Positions 17,403 through 26,380 of a stretch of 64,000 nt of DNA are shown piece by piece (positions within the stretch are counted from its first letter, which is position 1; the number at the start of each line of letters is the position of its first letter). The notes beneath the pieces are model-generated. The model did no database searches. It saw only the letters and a program-made list of their open reading frames with translations, and was not told the DNA's origin. The translations under genes were made by a program, and so were the position numbers. Origin of the DNA: Corynebacterium sp. p3-SID1241 (GTDB taxonomy: Bacteria; Actinomycetota; Actinomycetes; Mycobacteriales; Mycobacteriaceae). The stretch lies in the NCBI GenBank assembly GCA_025144025.1, contig JALXWS010000001.1, positions 62,001 through 126,000 of the forward strand. Reading direction: 5' to 3'.

Positions 17403-17450
17403 AGCCACGTTGCGGCCCCAAACTGGTGGTTCAGGAGCCATAACGTGGCT
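17403..17450. repeat. Hairpin between the DUF262 gene and the nucleoside hydrolase
   Basis: AGCCACGTT (17403-17411) and AACGTGGCT (17442-17450) pair perfectly over a 30-base loop. The two genes converge here, so it may serve both 3' ends; no T-run is seen. Confidence 0.4.
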
Positions 17451-17508
17451 GAAAGTTGGGTTCCCGCGCGGCGGACGTGCAGCTGAAGCGAGGCGAAGCG
17501 ACCGTGGC

Positions 17509-18450
17509 CTAGCCGAGGTTTTTAAGGGCGTCGGTAACCAGGCGCCAGAAGCCAGCGTGGTCGAGGGTGGTGGCGACTTGGGTGTGACAGGAGGCGTCGG
17601 CAGGCTCGCGGAGATCGGTGACGGTCATGCCGGTGGTAAGGGCACCGGCAAGCTCGACGTGGACCGGTGCCTTGCGGGTCTGGACGATGTCCGGATCGAT
17701 GAGATAAGCGATGGTGCACGGGTCGTGGACCGGTGGGTTATCAAAGCCCTGGTTGGCCTGGTAGGCCTTGCGGAAGAAACCGAAGAGACCGACGACGAAC
17801 TCTGAGACTGGGGTACCCAGAGCCTTGATTTCGGCTTCGACCTCCAGGGTGGCAAGCGCTTGGTGGGTGAGATCGAGGCCCACCATCGTGACGGGCCAGG
17901 GCTCTTCAAAGACGATGTGGGCGGCCTCGGGATCGATCTTGATATTGAATTCGGCGACTGGGGACCAATTGCCCTCGTGGTAGCCGCCGCCCATGAGGAC
18001 TACTTCCTTGACGCGCTCGACGATGCGCGGCTCCTTGCGCGCGGCCATCGCGATATTGGTAAGCGGGCCGGTGGGCACCAGGGTGATGGTGCCGGGCTCG
18101 TGGGACATGATGGTGTCGATGATGAAGTCGATGGCGTGGGCGTCGGCAAGCGCGGTGCTTGGTTGCGGAAGCTTGACGCCTTCCCCGTCCATGCCGGTGG
18201 AGCCGTGGATAGCCTCGGCGACCTCAACGGGGCGCACGAGTGGGCGATCGCAGCCGGCATAAACCGGAATCTCAGGGTGACCAGCGATGTCCTTGACCAC
18301 CCGGGCATTGTGGGAGACCTTGTCCAAAGTCTGGTTGCCGCCCACGGTGGTAATGCCCAGCAGGTCGATGTTGGGGTTGCCCATGGCTAGGAGCAGGGCC
18401 ACCGCATCATCGTGGCCGGGGTCGCAGTCCAGAATAATTTTTCGCGTCAT
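17509..18450 (-). CDS. Nucleoside hydrolase (inosine/uridine-preferring, UriH-like)
   Basis: A 313-residue cytosolic hydrolase that splits ribonucleosides into base and ribose. The Ca2+-binding signature DCDPGHDDAVALLLA is at residues 8-22, followed by GITTVGGN (about 32-39), STGMDGEGVKLP, PTGPLTNIAMA, LMGGGYHEGNWSPVAEFNIKIDPEAA-type active-site elements and VHDPCTIAYLIDP near the end. It lies 9 bases downstream of an MFS transporter in the same direction. This matches the uriT-uriH pair of C. glutamicum, where a uridine transporter and uridine hydrolase are co-transcribed with a ribokinase and regulator; here ribokinase is supplied by the rbs operon at 47.2 kb. Specificity for uridine is inference. 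Confidence 0.85.
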   Translation of the reverse strand: MTRKIILDCDPGHDDAVALLLAMGNPNIDLLGITTVGGNQTLDKVSHNARVVKDIAGHPEIPVYAGCDRPLVRPVEVAEAIHGSTGMDGEGVKLPQPSTALADAHAIDFIIDTIMSHEPGTITLVPTGPLTNIAMAARKEPRIVERVKEVVLMGGGYHEGNWSPVAEFNIKIDPEAAHIVFEEPWPVTMVGLDLTHQALATLEVEAEIKALGTPVSEFVVGLFGFFRKAYQANQGFDNPPVHDPCTIAYLIDPDIVQTRKAPVHVELAGALTTGMTVTDLREPADASCHTQVATTLDHAGFWRLVTDALKNLG

Positions 18451-18459
18451 GTCACGAGC

Positions 18460-19884
18460 CTACTTTCGGGCGTTGACGGCCGCCACGGTGTCATCGATAG
18501 ACTCCGGGCGCGGAATGAGGAAGGACAAAGCTAGGGCCGCAAGCAGGATGATGAAACCGGCGATCATGCCCGCGCGATAGCCATGCTCGAAGGAGCCAGA
18601 AACTGCGAAGAGCACCGCGAAGGACAAGCCCGCGCCTAGGTTGAAAGCGCCGGCGTTCATGCCGGGAAGATAGCCCTGGTTATCGGCCGGCGAGAGCACA
18701 ATTCCTAAGCCATTGAGCATGATATTGGCAATGCCGGCGTAGGTCACGCCCAAGAAGATGGAGACGAAAAGCAGGGTCCACGCGTTCGGAACGCCCACCA
18801 TGAAAATAGAGATAATCAGGCCAGCGACGGTTCCTACGAGGCCGGTTTGCAGGACGTACCTATAGCCCAACTTGGAGGCCATCCAGCCGGCAATCGGGCC
18901 GAAGACCAGCCCGGCCAGGGCGTATGGGGTTAGCGTGACCCAAGAAATGGTGCTGGCAGAAATTCCGGCGCCGGCATCTGCATCCTGGCCAAGATTAGGG
19001 ATAAGACCATTCATCACGGCGAAGACACCGGTCATGGTGAGCAGCGTGGTAGAAAGCAACGCCCACGTGCGGCGTTGTTTGAGGTAGGCCACCGGTACGA
19101 GCGGATCGGCGACCTTCTTCTCCACATTCCAGAAGGCCCAGAAGCCGGCGGCACCGATGAGGAGAAGGATGATGACGAGGAACCAATTGGCCTCGGCAAG
19201 CTTGCCGGCTTCGTTGAACGCAGTGAGAACGCAACCCAGCGCCACTGCCAGAGGTAGAACTCCTGCCCAATCCATGCGCGGGGTTTCGGTGGCCGTGGAC
19301 TCCTTGGTAAATACCTGCACCGCTACTACTGCGATGGCGCACAGTACTGCCATGGTCCAAAAGACCGAGCGGTAGCCAAAGTTTCCTGCCAACCAACCGC
19401 CGGCCAGGGCATCCACGCCAGCGATGCCACCATTGACGGAAGTGACAATTCCCAGCAGCAAGGCATACTGCTGTTCATTAAGCACTTGCTGACGCAGCAT
19501 GATAAGGCACAGCGGAACCGTAGGTCCTGCCACGCCCTGAATGATGCGGCCGATAAGCAGCACGGCGACGTTCGGTGCGACGGCGGAAGCCACGCAGCCC
19601 AGCGCAGCAACGCCCATCATGCCGACGAGGACCTTTCTGCGTCCGATGAGGTCACCCCAGCGCGGCAGGAATAGTGAGAATAGTGCCGCGGCCGTAAAGA
19701 ATGCCGTTTGCGTCAGGCCGATCTGTGCGGTGGTGGCGCCCAGCTCATCTTCCATCGTCGCCAAGGCAGGCGAGAGCATCGACGCATTGAGCTGGAAAGC
19801 GAACACCGCCGTAAGCAGTGCAAACATCAATGGAATATAGGAGCTGGGCTGGAGCTTTGCTGGCTCGGAGGTGGTGGAAGTCAT
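18460..19884 (-). CDS. MFS transporter, DHA2-like (UriT-like nucleoside transporter candidate)
   Basis: A 474-residue membrane protein of about 14 helices. The loop 2-3 motif is RWGDLIGRRKVLVG, the helix 5 region reads VTSVNGGIAGVDALAGGWLAG, and IAGWMASKLGYRYV starts the second half. On family alone it would be called a drug-efflux-like MFS protein; the direct link to a nucleoside hydrolase argues for nucleoside uptake, as for UriT of C. glutamicum. The start is uncertain: ATG 19884 has only a weak binding site, while an in-frame TTG four codons earlier sits 11 bases after AGGGAG. Divergent from phoD across about 115 bases. Confidence 0.75.
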   Translation of the reverse strand: MTSTTSEPAKLQPSSYIPLMFALLTAVFAFQLNASMLSPALATMEDELGATTAQIGLTQTAFFTAAALFSLFLPRWGDLIGRRKVLVGMMGVAALGCVASAVAPNVAVLLIGRIIQGVAGPTVPLCLIMLRQQVLNEQQYALLLGIVTSVNGGIAGVDALAGGWLAGNFGYRSVFWTMAVLCAIAVVAVQVFTKESTATETPRMDWAGVLPLAVALGCVLTAFNEAGKLAEANWFLVIILLLIGAAGFWAFWNVEKKVADPLVPVAYLKQRRTWALLSTTLLTMTGVFAVMNGLIPNLGQDADAGAGISASTISWVTLTPYALAGLVFGPIAGWMASKLGYRYVLQTGLVGTVAGLIISIFMVGVPNAWTLLFVSIFLGVTYAGIANIMLNGLGIVLSPADNQGYLPGMNAGAFNLGAGLSFAVLFAVSGSFEHGYRAGMIAGFIILLAALALSFLIPRPESIDDTVAAVNARK

Positions 19885-19999
19885 GGCTACCAATTTAGTG
19901 CATGCTCCCTTTCTCCATATTTCTTTTAGATTTAACCAGCGATTCACCCCGACTACTTAGGCTGAAAAAGTTCCTTTTAAACCTCTTGTGGAGCTTTGT

Positions 20000-21550
20000 A
20001 TGTCTGATTCAAATAGTCGTTCTTCTTTTAATCGTCGTAACTTCCTGCAGATTGCAGGCGTTTCGGCCGCAGCGGTGGCTGCGGGTATTAATGCGCCGGC
20101 GAAGGCGAGTGCGCAGTCGAGCCTGAGTTCATGGGGATCCTCGCAAGGCGGTGAACTGCCGCAGGATTCGGAGCTTTTTGGCCTAGGTGTAGCTGCGGGC
20201 ACGCCGCGGCACGATTCGATGATCTTGTGGACCCGCTTGGCCCCAGAACCGCTGGCCGAGGATGGTCATGGTGGAATGACCGGCGGCGATGTTCGCGTGG
20301 GTTGGGAAGTTGCGAAGGATGAGGGGTTTGGAGACGTCGTCAAGCAAGGCGAGGCCCTAGCCCAACGCGAGCTGGCGCACTCGGTGCACCCGCAGGTGAC
20401 TGGGCTGGAGCCTGCAACTGAGTATTTTTATCGCTTCCGCGTGGATGGCAAGGTGAGCCCAGCAGGTCGGTTTAAAACTCTGCCCGCGCCCGGCGCGAAG
20501 GTGGATGATTTCACCTTCACCGTAGCTTCGTGTCAGGCGTGGTACCACGGCTATTTCACCCCGTGGAAGCATATTGCGCAGGAACCGGACCTGGATATGA
20601 CGATTTTCGTGGGTGACTACATCTACGAATACGGCATCGTGGAAGGCGATAATTTGTGGCGCCAGGGCGCAAGCGTGCCCGATGTTTTCAAGGCAAAGGT
20701 GGAGACTCTGGAGCAGTATCGACTGCGCTACTCGCTCTTTAAGTCCGATGAGCACTTGCAGGCCGCGCATGCGCGCGCCGCGATGGCGATTGTGTGGGAT
20801 GACCACGAAGTAGAAAATAACTACGCCGGTAATTGGTCCGAGGTTGGTACCAAGGCCGAACACTTCCTCTACCAGCGCGCAGCTGCCTACCGTGCATTTT
20901 ATGAGAATCTTCCGGTGGCCCCGCCCGCGCTTCCCGATGGCCCCAATAACCGCATCTATGATTCCTTCGATGTGGGCACGCTAATGCGTTTTAATCTGGT
21001 CGATACCCGCCAATACCGCGAAGAATCTGCAGAAGACGCCAGCATCTTGGGCGCGGAGCAGGAGCAGTGGCTCAATGATAAGCTCGCCACTTCCCCGGCA
21101 CAGTGGAACGTGGTGGTCAATAGCGTGGTCGTCGTTCCGATCGCCGATAGCACTGACCAGTGGGATGGTTTCCCTGCAGCACGTCGCCGGCTTATCGAAT
21201 CCTTATCCAAGGTCAGCGATCCCGTTGTCTTCACCGGCGATATTCACCAACACTGCGCTGCCGAGATCCAATCCGAATCCGGCCAGCCCGTAGGCGTGGA
21301 ATTGGTCGCTACCTCCATTGCTTCCGATGGCGATGGCTACGCCGGTTCCAAGAGCACCGAATGGCTGGAAAAGCCATATGTGAAGGCCATGGATAAGCGC
21401 CGTGGCTACATCAAGGTGCGCGCTTCCCGCGAGCACCTCGATTCCGAATTCGTCGTCGTGCCCTGGATCGAGCGCGATGATACCGCCCCGCGTGAGACTG
21501 CTTTCTCCTTCCGCACCAATGCCGGCGAGCACACGCTGCGCTCCCTCTAA
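20000..21550 (+). CDS. phoD: PhoD-type alkaline phosphatase/phosphodiesterase, Tat-exported
   Basis: A 516-residue secreted metallophosphatase. The N-terminus has a twin-arginine signal NRRNFLQIAGVSAAAVAAG, consistent with folding and metal loading (Fe/Ca) before export. Motifs of the PhoD family follow: TVASCQAWYHGYFTPWKHIA with the conserved Cys (about residue 180), IFVGDYIYEYG, AIVWDDHEVENNYAG, FNLVDTRQYRE and VVFTGDIHQH. It releases phosphate from phosphodiesters or wall teichoic-type polymers outside the cell. ATG 20000 is favoured over the in-frame GTG at 19988 because GGAG lies six bases before it. The next gene follows after 21 bases and is probably co-transcribed. Confidence 0.85.
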   Translation: MSDSNSRSSFNRRNFLQIAGVSAAAVAAGINAPAKASAQSSLSSWGSSQGGELPQDSELFGLGVAAGTPRHDSMILWTRLAPEPLAEDGHGGMTGGDVRVGWEVAKDEGFGDVVKQGEALAQRELAHSVHPQVTGLEPATEYFYRFRVDGKVSPAGRFKTLPAPGAKVDDFTFTVASCQAWYHGYFTPWKHIAQEPDLDMTIFVGDYIYEYGIVEGDNLWRQGASVPDVFKAKVETLEQYRLRYSLFKSDEHLQAAHARAAMAIVWDDHEVENNYAGNWSEVGTKAEHFLYQRAAAYRAFYENLPVAPPALPDGPNNRIYDSFDVGTLMRFNLVDTRQYREESAEDASILGAEQEQWLNDKLATSPAQWNVVVNSVVVVPIADSTDQWDGFPAARRRLIESLSKVSDPVVFTGDIHQHCAAEIQSESGQPVGVELVATSIASDGDGYAGSKSTEWLEKPYVKAMDKRRGYIKVRASREHLDSEFVVVPWIERDDTAPRETAFSFRTNAGEHTLRSL

Positions 21551-21571
21551 ACCCCGAAAGGACAATTCATC

Positions 21572-22477
21572 ATGGGACTTTTTAGCTCGCTTTCCTCTTC
21601 TTCCTCTCGCCCCGGTTCTTCCCGCAAGAACTCTTCTGACCAGGATTCCTCTACCCCAGCTCCTAGTGCGGTTGCTGCTCCACCGGCCGTAACCGGCATT
21701 CAGGCAGAGCCACAGCTCATGGAAAACTACATCACCTGGGAGCCCGCCTCCTGGGACGTTGTTTTGGATCACTACCGCGTCATCGGCACCGATCCCAATG
21801 GTGTAGACGTGCTGCTGGGCAAGACCATCTTCCCTTTCTTCCACCACTCACGGCGCGATATTGCCGGTGAAAAGTGGTCCTACTACATCAAGGTAGTAGA
21901 TGCTTCCGGTACCGAGTCCTCTCCTTCCGGCAAGGCAACGTCTACCTCCCTGCCTTCGGTGACTGCGGGCACGGCGCTAGCCACGATTGGTTCCTTTGAC
22001 CGAAAAGGCACAGAGTTTCAGTACTCCCCAAAGGACTATAAGAAGATCGTCACCGCGCACCCAGACCAGAGGATCACCGTTGGACCGGATGCTACGCCTG
22101 CCGACGTCCCCTATCTCCTCCCCGGCCCCGGCGATAAGTGGGCGGGCAGCACGTCCTACACCCTGAAGTGGACGGTGAAATTGGATAAGCCTGCCTCAAA
22201 AGCGGCGCTGGCATTGTGGCTCATTGATACCACCAAGCTCGGCGGCATGCTCGACGTCACGATTAATGACTTTCATAAGCAAATCGAGCTCCCACAGGGC
22301 GCAACGCAAGGTTCGCGCCAAGGCGATGCCAGCGGGGACCCGACCCCGCTGCGCCCCGCAGCAATCGAGGTTGATCTCGCCGAAGATGCCCTGAAGGAAG
22401 GAGAGAACCAGCTGGTCTTCACCCTCCGCGAAGGCGGCTGGCTGGCGTGGGATGCACTGGGGATTTTTGCTAAGTAA
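21572..22477 (+). CDS. Conserved protein with fibronectin III-like and lyase-type beta-sandwich domains
   Basis: A 301-residue protein of no assigned function. After a Ser/Pro-rich first 45 residues comes a fibronectin type III-like stretch (PAVTGIQAEPQLMENYITWEPAS...VLDHYRVIG...SYYIKVVDASGTESSPS, about 48-130). The C-terminal half (about 135-301: TLKWTVKLDKPASKAALALW, DVTINDFHK, GENQLVFTLREGGWLAWDAL) resembles domain III of family 4 polysaccharide lyases, a carbohydrate-binding-type sandwich, but there is no lyase catalytic domain. No signal peptide or membrane helix is visible, which is odd for this fold. It follows phoD by 21 bases with its own GAAAGGA, so a role with the phosphatase or with wall polymers is likely. 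A small hairpin (22476-22495) follows. Confidence 0.65.
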   Translation: MGLFSSLSSSSSRPGSSRKNSSDQDSSTPAPSAVAAPPAVTGIQAEPQLMENYITWEPASWDVVLDHYRVIGTDPNGVDVLLGKTIFPFFHHSRRDIAGEKWSYYIKVVDASGTESSPSGKATSTSLPSVTAGTALATIGSFDRKGTEFQYSPKDYKKIVTAHPDQRITVGPDATPADVPYLLPGPGDKWAGSTSYTLKWTVKLDKPASKAALALWLIDTTKLGGMLDVTINDFHKQIELPQGATQGSRQGDASGDPTPLRPAAIEVDLAEDALKEGENQLVFTLREGGWLAWDALGIFAK

Positions 22478-22517
22478 CACCACTCGGGCGGTGTTGTGCC
22501 TAAACTTGGAAAATTGT

Positions 22518-22590
22518 TCACTAGTTTCCGATGTACGGTAGTAACATCTGCATCTTCTATCTACCTCACTAGCATCACTAGTCTTCGATG
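22518..22590. repeat. Direct repeat pair in the amidase promoter region
   Basis: TCACTAGTTTCCGATG (22518-22533) recurs as TCACTAGTCTTCGATG (22575-22590), 57 bases apart, with a further CACTAG just before the second. Possible tandem sites for a regulator of the amidase gene. Confidence 0.35.
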
Positions 22591-22611
22591 CTGAAAGGAC
22601 CTAGCTCCCTT

Positions 22612-23805
22612 ATGTCTACAGTTTCTGATCGCCTGCACCGAGCCCAGCGGGATTTTAATGCGGTGATTAGCGTCATCCCCTTTGATGAGCACGCGGTGGA
22701 TGAATCGCCCACGCTCATGGGACAACCGGTGGCGTTCAAGGACATCGTGGATGTAGCGTGCGTGGCTACCACCTGCGGCACCAAGGTAAATGTCGGCCGC
22801 ACCCCGGTCAAGGACGCACCGGTGGTACAGCGTTTAGCGGCGAAGGGTGCGTTGCCGGTGGCGAAGGCGAACCTTCAGGAGTTTTCCTATGGCATTTTGG
22901 GCGATGCCTCTGCGTATGGATGCGTTATCAATCCGCGCGATCCCGAGGTGTGCGGCGGCGGATCAAGCTCTGGCTCCGCTGCTTTGGTGGCCTGCGGCGC
23001 GCTCGACCTGACGGTTGGTTCTGATAGCGCTGGGTCAGTGCGCGTACCTGCCGCGTGCCAAGGAGTGTTGGGGTTTAAACCCACCTTTGGACTCATTCCA
23101 GTCGAAGGCGTCTTTCCCTTCGCCCCGAGCTTTGATTGCGTTGGATTCTTTGCCAGCTCAATTGACCTGATTGAGCAGGCTTTTATCGCCACCGCGGATG
23201 AGGAACCGGCCGCGGCACAGGACATTTCATCTATTGATGTCACCGCGCTTAAGGCCAAAGGCGAACGCTTTGCTGTTCTCTTGGCGAAGCTGGAAACCTC
23301 GGACTTTGAACTCAGCGAGGGCGTAGATTTGGAAGAAACCATCGCCGCTACGGCCAAGCTATATGAGCCGATGCGCCTGAAGGAAGTCTATGACGTTCAC
23401 CGGCCGCTGCTAGATCAGCGCGATAAGTACCAAGACGTTATCTTGCAGCGCGTTCTGGGTGGAGAAGATATCAGCCAGGAAGATTATGACGCGGCGGCAC
23501 AGGGCGTAGAGAAGCTGCGCGAGGAAGCACTTGCACTGCTTGGCGACGCCTCCATTATCCTCACCCCTACCCTCGATTCCGGCCCCCTCAAGTGGTCCGA
23601 TATCACCCCAGACAATGCCGGGGAATCGGCTGCGAGCCTGCGACGGTGGACCGAGCCCTTCAATGTGCTCGGATGGCCAGCTATCACCGTGCCGCTGCGC
23701 GGCGACGAAGAAGAAGGGGTGGGTGATGCTGTGCAGGTCGTCGGCAAGCCGGGCGAAGACCTGACCGTCCTGCGCGTTACCCGCGCGCTGCAGGCCTTGC
23801 TCTAA
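22612..23805 (+). CDS. Amidase-signature family amidase
   Basis: A 397-residue cytosolic amidase with the Ser-cisSer-Lys triad: Lys in QPVAFKDIVDVA (about residue 44), the two serines in CGGGSSSGSAALVACGALDL and TVGSDSAGSVRVPAACQG (about 120-150). GVLGFKPTFGLIPVEGVFPF is the next conserved block. These enzymes hydrolyse carboxamides to acid and ammonia; nothing in the context defines the substrate. It is somewhat shorter than typical 450-500-residue members and lacks their long C-terminal extension. The ATG at 22612 is chosen, with AAAGGA upstream; an ATG at 22588 has no binding site. Converges with the next gene across 13 bases. Confidence 0.82.
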   Translation: MSTVSDRLHRAQRDFNAVISVIPFDEHAVDESPTLMGQPVAFKDIVDVACVATTCGTKVNVGRTPVKDAPVVQRLAAKGALPVAKANLQEFSYGILGDASAYGCVINPRDPEVCGGGSSSGSAALVACGALDLTVGSDSAGSVRVPAACQGVLGFKPTFGLIPVEGVFPFAPSFDCVGFFASSIDLIEQAFIATADEEPAAAQDISSIDVTALKAKGERFAVLLAKLETSDFELSEGVDLEETIAATAKLYEPMRLKEVYDVHRPLLDQRDKYQDVILQRVLGGEDISQEDYDAAAQGVEKLREEALALLGDASIILTPTLDSGPLKWSDITPDNAGESAASLRRWTEPFNVLGWPAITVPLRGDEEEGVGDAVQVVGKPGEDLTVLRVTRALQALL

Positions 23806-23818
23806 GCTCAGTGCGGAC

Positions 23819-24328
23819 TTAGTTCCCTGCTAGTACGGTCTTTTCTTGGGTACGCGGCCGCCAGTAGGCGGCTTCAATGGCAGTAAGCTCCTTAAAGTGC
23901 GCTGAGGTGAGCTCGTCCATCGCTTGGATATAGCCGGCGATTTCCTCGCGCGGTAGGCGCAAGCCCATGGTCAGGTGCGGGGTCCAGCGCGGCCCCCGCC
24001 CGTCTGGGTTGGCGGCACTGATTTTTCTCGCAGCAATTTCTAGCTCATCAGTGGTTTCCAGGAGCCAGGCCACGGTCTGCTTGCGCTTGGTACCAAAAAT
24101 GACGTTGCCTACTCGCCGGAAATCCGCCGGAATAACAGGCGGCAGCAACTGCGCGGCCAAGTCCACAACCTCTGGCCGCATTTCCGGGGAGAAAGTGATC
24201 GTGATGTGCGGGCGTTGATGCTGGACGGGAAAGCCGCGCTCGGCAAGGCCGGCAAAGATTTCGCGTACTTGGTCTTCCTGCTTTTGCGGCAGGTAGAGCA
24301 AAATATTATCCGGCGATGCTTTACTCAC
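23819..24328 (-). CDS. 2H phosphoesterase / 2'-5' RNA ligase family protein
   Basis: A 169-residue protein with the two H-x-T-type motifs that define the 2H fold: RPHITITFSP (about residues 39-48) and TPHLTMGLRL (about 117-126), spaced as in bacterial LigT/ThpR proteins. Such enzymes open or form 2'-5' or cyclic phosphates on RNA ends or small nucleotides; the biological substrate is unknown here. Start is GTG 24328. Divergent from the PTS gene, with about 100 bases between. Confidence 0.8.
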   Translation of the reverse strand: MSKASPDNILLYLPQKQEDQVREIFAGLAERGFPVQHQRPHITITFSPEMRPEVVDLAAQLLPPVIPADFRRVGNVIFGTKRKQTVAWLLETTDELEIAARKISAANPDGRGPRWTPHLTMGLRLPREEIAGYIQAMDELTSAHFKELTAIEAAYWRPRTQEKTVLAGN

Positions 24329-24405
24329 AGGCGAGCGTTCCCTTTCTGTAGTGGAGTGCTTCCAGCGTACAGTCCAAGAAGTGGATCACTGCCTCTTGTG
24401 CCAGC

Positions 24406-24417
24406 GCAAACGTTTGC
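24406..24417. promoter_or_regulatory. LacI-type operator in the fruA promoter
   Basis: GCAAACGTTTGC is a perfect 12-bp palindrome lying directly before a TTTAAT -10-like hexamer (24420-24425). Seven bases later is ATG 24433, suggesting a leaderless message. The palindrome fits LacI/GalR-family sites and resembles the operators at 42103 and 42746. Confidence 0.6.
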
Positions 24418-24432
24418 CGTTTAATGAGAGTC

Positions 24433-26331
24433 ATGAGCACTTCAGAATCATCGCCCCTCATCCTCGCCATCACGGCGTGTCCGACGGGCATCGCGCATAC
24501 CTACATGGCGGCCGAAAACCTCGAGGCCGCAGCCCAAGAATTGGGCTACCGTATCAAGATTGAAACTCACGGTTCCATCGGCGTCGAAGGAACCTTTAGC
24601 AAGCAAGATATAGAAGAGGCTGATGCCATTGTCATCGGTGCCGATACTGTAATTTCCAAAGACCGCTTCCATGGCAAACGCCTCGAGGCCACCGGTGTGG
24701 ACGAGGCCATCAAACACCCGAAGGAACTGCTCAGCAGATCCTTGAGCGCCTCGCGCTGGGAGTGCACTTCCGAGCAAACGGAAGAAGAGGCACCGCGTAA
24801 AAACAGCGTTGGTCAAACCATGTATAAGGCGCTGATGAACGGCGTCTCGCACATGATCCCATTCGTGGTAACCGGTGGTCTGCTAATCGCGGTCGCCCTC
24901 TCTATCGGTGGTACCCCAACGCCTGAGGGCATGGCGATTCCGGAAGATAGCTTCTGGAATACGGTCAATGAGCTTGGCGCGCTGGCGTTTTCGCTGATGG
25001 TCCCGGTGCTCTCTGGCTATATTGCGGTGGGCATCGCGGACCGGCCGGGCCTTGCCCCTGGCCTTATTACTGGCCTCATCGCTACCACCGGCTCACTTTA
25101 CGGTTCTGAGGCAGGTGCCGGATTCTTGGGCGGCATTGTCACCGGTATTTTGTCCGGTTATGTGGCTCTTGCCATTAAGAAGATTCCGGTGCACAAGTTC
25201 ATCGCACCGATTTGGCCCATCATCGTCATCCCGATTTTCACCACGCTCATCGTGGGGCTCGTCTTCATCTTGCTCATTGGCGCACCGGTCTCGGCCGCGT
25301 TCGAGGCAATGACCAAATATCTCGCTGGAATGCAGGGCTCCTCCGTCATCGTGCTGGGCCTTATCCTGGGCGCCATGATCGCCTTCGATATGGGTGGTCC
25401 TTTCAATAAAACGGCCTTCCTCTTCGGCGGCGGCATGATCGCGGCCGGCAATGCGGCACCCATGGGCATGGCAGCATGCGCGATTGCCGTACCGCCTCTC
25501 GCCGTTGGTGTAGCTACGCTCCTGCGCCGCCGCTGGTTTACCAAGGCCGAAAATGATGCGGGCATCGCCGCGTTATTCATGGGATTCTTCGGCATCACCG
25601 AGGGCGCCATTCCGCTCGCGGCCGCACGCCCGCTACAGGTCATCCCCGCCAATGTTGCCGGTGGTGCCGTAGCCGGTGCGCTCGCCGGTCTTTTTGGTGC
25701 ACGAGACCACGTCATGCACGGCGGCCCGATCGTCGCGGTGCTCGGCGCAGTAGACAATGTCGCAGGATTCTTTATTGCCATGCTTGCCGGTGTCGCAGTC
25801 TGTGCTGGCCTTATTCTCCTGCTAGTGGGATTGACGCAGCGCAAGGATAAGCCGCTTGTTGCTGTCGATACGATTAGCCTCGATAAAGACCTGGGTTCTT
25901 CTAGCGAAGAGGTCATTCGCTCTATGGTGAAGCTCACCTCTGCGCGCATGTCTGATGCGGAAGCAGTCGCGAGCGCCGCATTGAAGCGCGAATCTACCCG
26001 TTCCACTGGTGTGGGTCACGGCGTGGCCATTCCGCACGCTCGGTCTGCCGGGGTGAAGGTACCAACTCTCGCCTTCGCGCGCCTTCCGCACGGCGTCACG
26101 TGGGCCGAGGGTGATGACCCGACCACCTTGGCCTTCCTTATTGCCGTTCCGGATAACGCCGGAAAGCAGCACCTCAAGCTGCTATCCAAGCTGGCCCGCA
26201 GCATCATGAAAGAGGACTTCCGCGCACAGCTCCACGGTGCGAAGACGCGCAAGGAAGCCGCCGACATCATTTCAAAGGTGCTCTCCCCTGCACCATCGAC
26301 TGACAAGGCGGCCGCAACCACCCCGGCCTAA
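24433..26331 (+). CDS. fruA: PTS fructose-type transporter, fused EIIBCA
   Basis: A 632-residue phosphotransferase permease in the domain order B-C-A. EIIB (1-105) has the phosphocysteine in ITACPTGIAHTYMAAENLE (Cys16). EIIC (about 125-465) has eight or more helices with GGPFNKTAFLFG and GFFGITEGAIPLAAARP. EIIA (about 480-630) has the phosphohistidine in GVGHGVAIPHARS (about His534). It imports and phosphorylates fructose or a related sugar. C. glutamicum PtsF, as I recall it, has EIIA first, so this is a differently arranged member. No fruK or regulator is next to it. ATG 24433 is preferred to 24424 because of the promoter spacing. A palindromic operator overlaps its promoter. Confidence 0.88.
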   Translation: MSTSESSPLILAITACPTGIAHTYMAAENLEAAAQELGYRIKIETHGSIGVEGTFSKQDIEEADAIVIGADTVISKDRFHGKRLEATGVDEAIKHPKELLSRSLSASRWECTSEQTEEEAPRKNSVGQTMYKALMNGVSHMIPFVVTGGLLIAVALSIGGTPTPEGMAIPEDSFWNTVNELGALAFSLMVPVLSGYIAVGIADRPGLAPGLITGLIATTGSLYGSEAGAGFLGGIVTGILSGYVALAIKKIPVHKFIAPIWPIIVIPIFTTLIVGLVFILLIGAPVSAAFEAMTKYLAGMQGSSVIVLGLILGAMIAFDMGGPFNKTAFLFGGGMIAAGNAAPMGMAACAIAVPPLAVGVATLLRRRWFTKAENDAGIAALFMGFFGITEGAIPLAAARPLQVIPANVAGGAVAGALAGLFGARDHVMHGGPIVAVLGAVDNVAGFFIAMLAGVAVCAGLILLLVGLTQRKDKPLVAVDTISLDKDLGSSSEEVIRSMVKLTSARMSDAEAVASAALKRESTRSTGVGHGVAIPHARSAGVKVPTLAFARLPHGVTWAEGDDPTTLAFLIAVPDNAGKQHLKLLSKLARSIMKEDFRAQLHGAKTRKEAADIISKVLSPAPSTDKAAATTPA

Positions 26332-26346
26332 ATTGTCTTGTACCTG

Positions 26347-26380
26347 AAAGCGCTCAGCAATTGTCCCGCTGGGCGCTTTT
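26347..26380 (+). terminator. Rho-independent terminator of fruA
   Basis: AAGCGCTCAGC pairs with GCTGGGCGCTT (one G-T pair) around ATTGTCCC, followed by TTCTTA. Confidence 0.8.
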
